Origin: Thiothrix phosphatis
GTDB taxonomy: Bacteria; Pseudomonadota; Gammaproteobacteria; Thiotrichales; Thiotrichaceae
Direction: 5' to 3'
Length of the DNA stretch: 7,729 bases
Assembly: GCF_035668035.1 (NCBI RefSeq)
Contig: NZ_JAYMYJ010000135.1
Span: 1 to 7,729, forward strand
Positions 6,952 through 7,729 of the stretch are shown here, piece by piece. Below the pieces are notes generated by a model, which was given only the letters and a program-made list of their open reading frames with translations, was not told where the DNA came from and ran no database searches. The position numbers were made by a program, and so were the translations under genes. How positions within the stretch are numbered: the first letter of the stretch is position 1; each line of letters begins with the position of its first letter.

Positions 6952-6957
6952 ATTGTA
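6952..6957 (-). promoter_or_regulatory. Candidate -10 for the Crp-family gene
   Basis: On the minus strand this reads TACAAT, five of six bases of TATAAT, which would start transcription near 6945 and leave a leader of about 50 nt. No convincing -35 hexamer is found at the usual distance, and no complete Crp-type site lies nearby, so autoregulation through a TGTGA-N6-TCACA element is not evident. Confidence 0.25.
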
Positions 6958-7143
6958 CGATAAGTTTTGTTCATTTGCGTTCCGACAGGAACCTTTTTGG
7001 CTATAGCCACCCGCCACCAATTTAAAGAAGGGTTTCTGTCTGATGCAATCCCGTAAAATATTGTGAAATGGTATACCGCATTTCGCCATTATGCGCCAGC
7101 TATAGTCCGTTTCGGGTTGTCTGCTTAGTAAGTGTACGGTCAT

Positions 7144-7211
7144 ACAATAAATTGATCACAATTTGAGCGATTAAATGTTGGATAGTAGGGAGTCTGTCGT
7201 CAATTTATTGT
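7144..7211. repeat. 12-bp inverted repeat with 44-bp spacer
   Basis: ACAATAAATTGA (7144-7155) and TCAATTTATTGT (7200-7211) are exact inverted copies. The left arm overlaps a shorter dyad, AAATTG-ATCA-CAATTT (7149-7164). The pair could be two binding sites of one protein in opposite orientation. AT-rich sequence makes chance repeats more likely. Confidence 0.4.
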
Positions 7212-7343
7212 TACAAAAAAGAATTTTTCTATTTTGTTGAAGCGTTTAACCCCTAGCTATGCCTCACTTTCCTGACAAAAACAGAAGTGTTGGATAGATG
7301 TTATTAATCAAATTTTAGGCAAACTGGCAAATAAATTATTTTT

Positions 7344-7359
7344 TGTGATTCGAATCACA
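7344..7359. promoter_or_regulatory. Crp-type operator, perfect 16-bp palindrome, upstream of DUF4214 gene
   Basis: TGTGA (7344-7348), TTCGAA (7349-7354), TCACA (7355-7359): the whole 16 bases read identically on both strands. The centre at 7351.5 is 41.5 bp before a transcription start at 7393 predicted from the extended -10, the exact class II activation geometry. The core half-sites are the same as in the operator at 891-912, pointing to one regulator for both promoters. Confidence 0.85.
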
Positions 7360-7377
7360 TAAGAACAGCGTCCATAT

Positions 7378-7386
7378 TGATAACTT
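7378..7386 (+). promoter_or_regulatory. Extended -10 of the DUF4214 gene
   Basis: TG (7378-7379), one base, then TAACTT (7381-7386). The hexamer is a weak match to TATAAT (3 of 6), offset by the TG extension and by the Crp-type site placed at -41.5 relative to a start near 7393. The resulting leader would be about 74 nt. No -35 hexamer is needed in this arrangement. Confidence 0.45.
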
Positions 7387-7450
7387 ATGCGTCATGGACA
7401 ACATACAAATAACTGATGTCCAAAAACTGTTCTCAACCAAGTCAATTTTT

Positions 7451-7456
7451 AAGGAG
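7451..7456 (+). promoter_or_regulatory. Ribosome-binding site of the DUF4214 gene
   Basis: AAGGAG ends ten bases before ATG 7467. The spacing is slightly long but the match is strong, and no other start codon nearby fits the frame of the recognised protein. Confidence 0.75.
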
Positions 7457-7466
7457 TAACACTCTA

Positions 7467-7729
7467 ATGACAGTCGCAACCAATGCCAATGTAACTAAAC
7501 TGTACATTGCTACTTTTGACCGCGCACCTGACGGCGCTGGCTTGAGCTACTGGGTCAACAACTCCGGCCTGAGCCTGGAGCAGATTGCCCAAAGCTTCTT
7601 TGACCAACCTGAAACCCAAACCAAATACGCAGGCGTCGATACCGAAACCTTCGTAAAAACTATCTATCAGAACGTTCTGGGTCGTGAAGGTGAACCTGCC
7701 GGTGTTGCTTACTGGGTAGGCGAACTGAA
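7467..7729 (+). CDS. DUF4214-domain protein, N-terminal part (truncated by window edge)
   Basis: 87 codons are present with no stop, so the gene continues beyond the window. After a short N-terminus without a signal peptide, two successive DUF4214-type units appear: VTKLYIATFDRAPDGAGLSYW at about 9-29 with a following helix (LEQIAQSFFDQPETQ), then FVKTIYQNVLGREGEPAGVAYW at about 62-83. DUF4214 units occur in large exported bacterial proteins, often adhesins or surface-layer-like proteins sent out by type I secretion, which use a C-terminal signal and would explain the missing signal peptide. The codons favour AAC, CTG, GGT, CGT and ACC, as in strongly expressed genes and unlike the FecR gene with its mixed Thr and Ser codons. 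A Crp-type operator and extended -10 precede it. Domain call strong; function of the full protein unknown. Confidence 0.85.
   Translation, partial: MTVATNANVTKLYIATFDRAPDGAGLSYWVNNSGLSLEQIAQSFFDQPETQTKYAGVDTETFVKTIYQNVLGREGEPAGVAYWVGEL

Larger units (their letters stand above)
6896..7466. other. 571-bp AT-rich intergenic control region
   Basis: Between the start of the Crp-family gene and the DUF4214 gene I find no convincing coding sequence. The region holds a Crp-type palindrome and extended -10 near its right end, a 12-bp inverted repeat (7144-7155 with 7200-7211), three copies of GCTATAG about 100 bp apart (6898, 7000, 7099), and two copies of TGTTGGATAG (7176 and 7288). It becomes notably AT-rich from about 7140 onward. 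Its length suggests several regulatory inputs to the DUF4214 gene. Confidence 0.6.

Noticed and set aside
6979..6998. Terminator-like GTTCC/GGAAC stem followed by CTTTTT on the plus strand
   Set aside because: The stem is only 5 bp, and no plus-strand gene precedes it to be terminated.
7062..7066. Extra TGTGA half-site in the intergenic region
   Set aside because: The expected TCACA six bases later is absent (ATACC), so it is not a complete Crp-type operator.
6925..7143. 72-residue open frame on the minus strand upstream of the Crp-family gene
   Set aside because: It has no Shine-Dalgarno, no recognisable motif, and overlaps the probable promoter of the regulator; a small gene is not excluded but is unsupported.

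Overview
The window looks like a chromosomal segment of a Gram-negative proteobacterium. The evidence is an outer-membrane barrel-type protein, Sec signal peptides, a Crp-family regulator with matching TGTGA-N6-TCACA operators, and clear Shine-Dalgarno sequences at several genes. A filamentous or surface-coated gammaproteobacterium of the Thiotrichales kind would fit the gene content, but that is a guess from protein style, not a demonstrated assignment. I see no mobile element, tRNA, rRNA or CRISPR array.

Layout. (1) 1-858, minus strand: the first 286 codons of an AlgI/DltB-type membrane-bound O-acyltransferase whose 3' end lies beyond the left edge. (2) 859-977: a compact divergent control region with a perfect 22-bp Crp-type palindrome, followed at once by a second 18-bp palindrome over the likely -10 region. 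(3) 978-6191, plus strand: a three-gene operon-like run encoding a secreted FecR-domain protein with a long Ser/Thr linker, a CHASE2 class III adenylate cyclase (TTG start), and a TPR plus outer-membrane barrel protein resembling Slam/DUF560 proteins. (4) 6203-6895, minus strand: a Crp-family cyclic-nucleotide-responsive regulator, convergent with the operon (11-bp gap). (5) 6896-7466: an AT-rich 571-bp intergenic region with a second perfect Crp-type palindrome and a well-placed extended -10. (6) 7467-7729, plus strand: the start of a DUF4214 surface or secreted protein that runs off the right edge.

How the parts may work together. FecR domains normally sit between an outer-membrane transducer and a sigma factor. 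Here the FecR protein is linked instead to a receptor cyclase whose CHASE2 sensor faces the periplasm, and to an outer-membrane protein. The cyclase product could load the adjacent Crp homologue. Its recognition helix (R-E-S-I-S-R) is of the Crp type and predicts binding to exactly the TGTGA-N6-TCACA palindromes found in front of the operon/acyltransferase pair and in front of the DUF4214 gene. The window can therefore be read as a self-contained envelope-to-promoter cyclic-nucleotide circuit that controls cell-surface functions (polymer acetylation, surface protein) and its own expression. Two departures from the textbook deserve attention: the cyclase has Ala where the transition-state Arg is expected, and the regulator has Asn-Asn where E. 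coli Crp uses Thr-Ser to contact adenine. The circuit is inference; the domains and DNA sites are read directly from the sequence.
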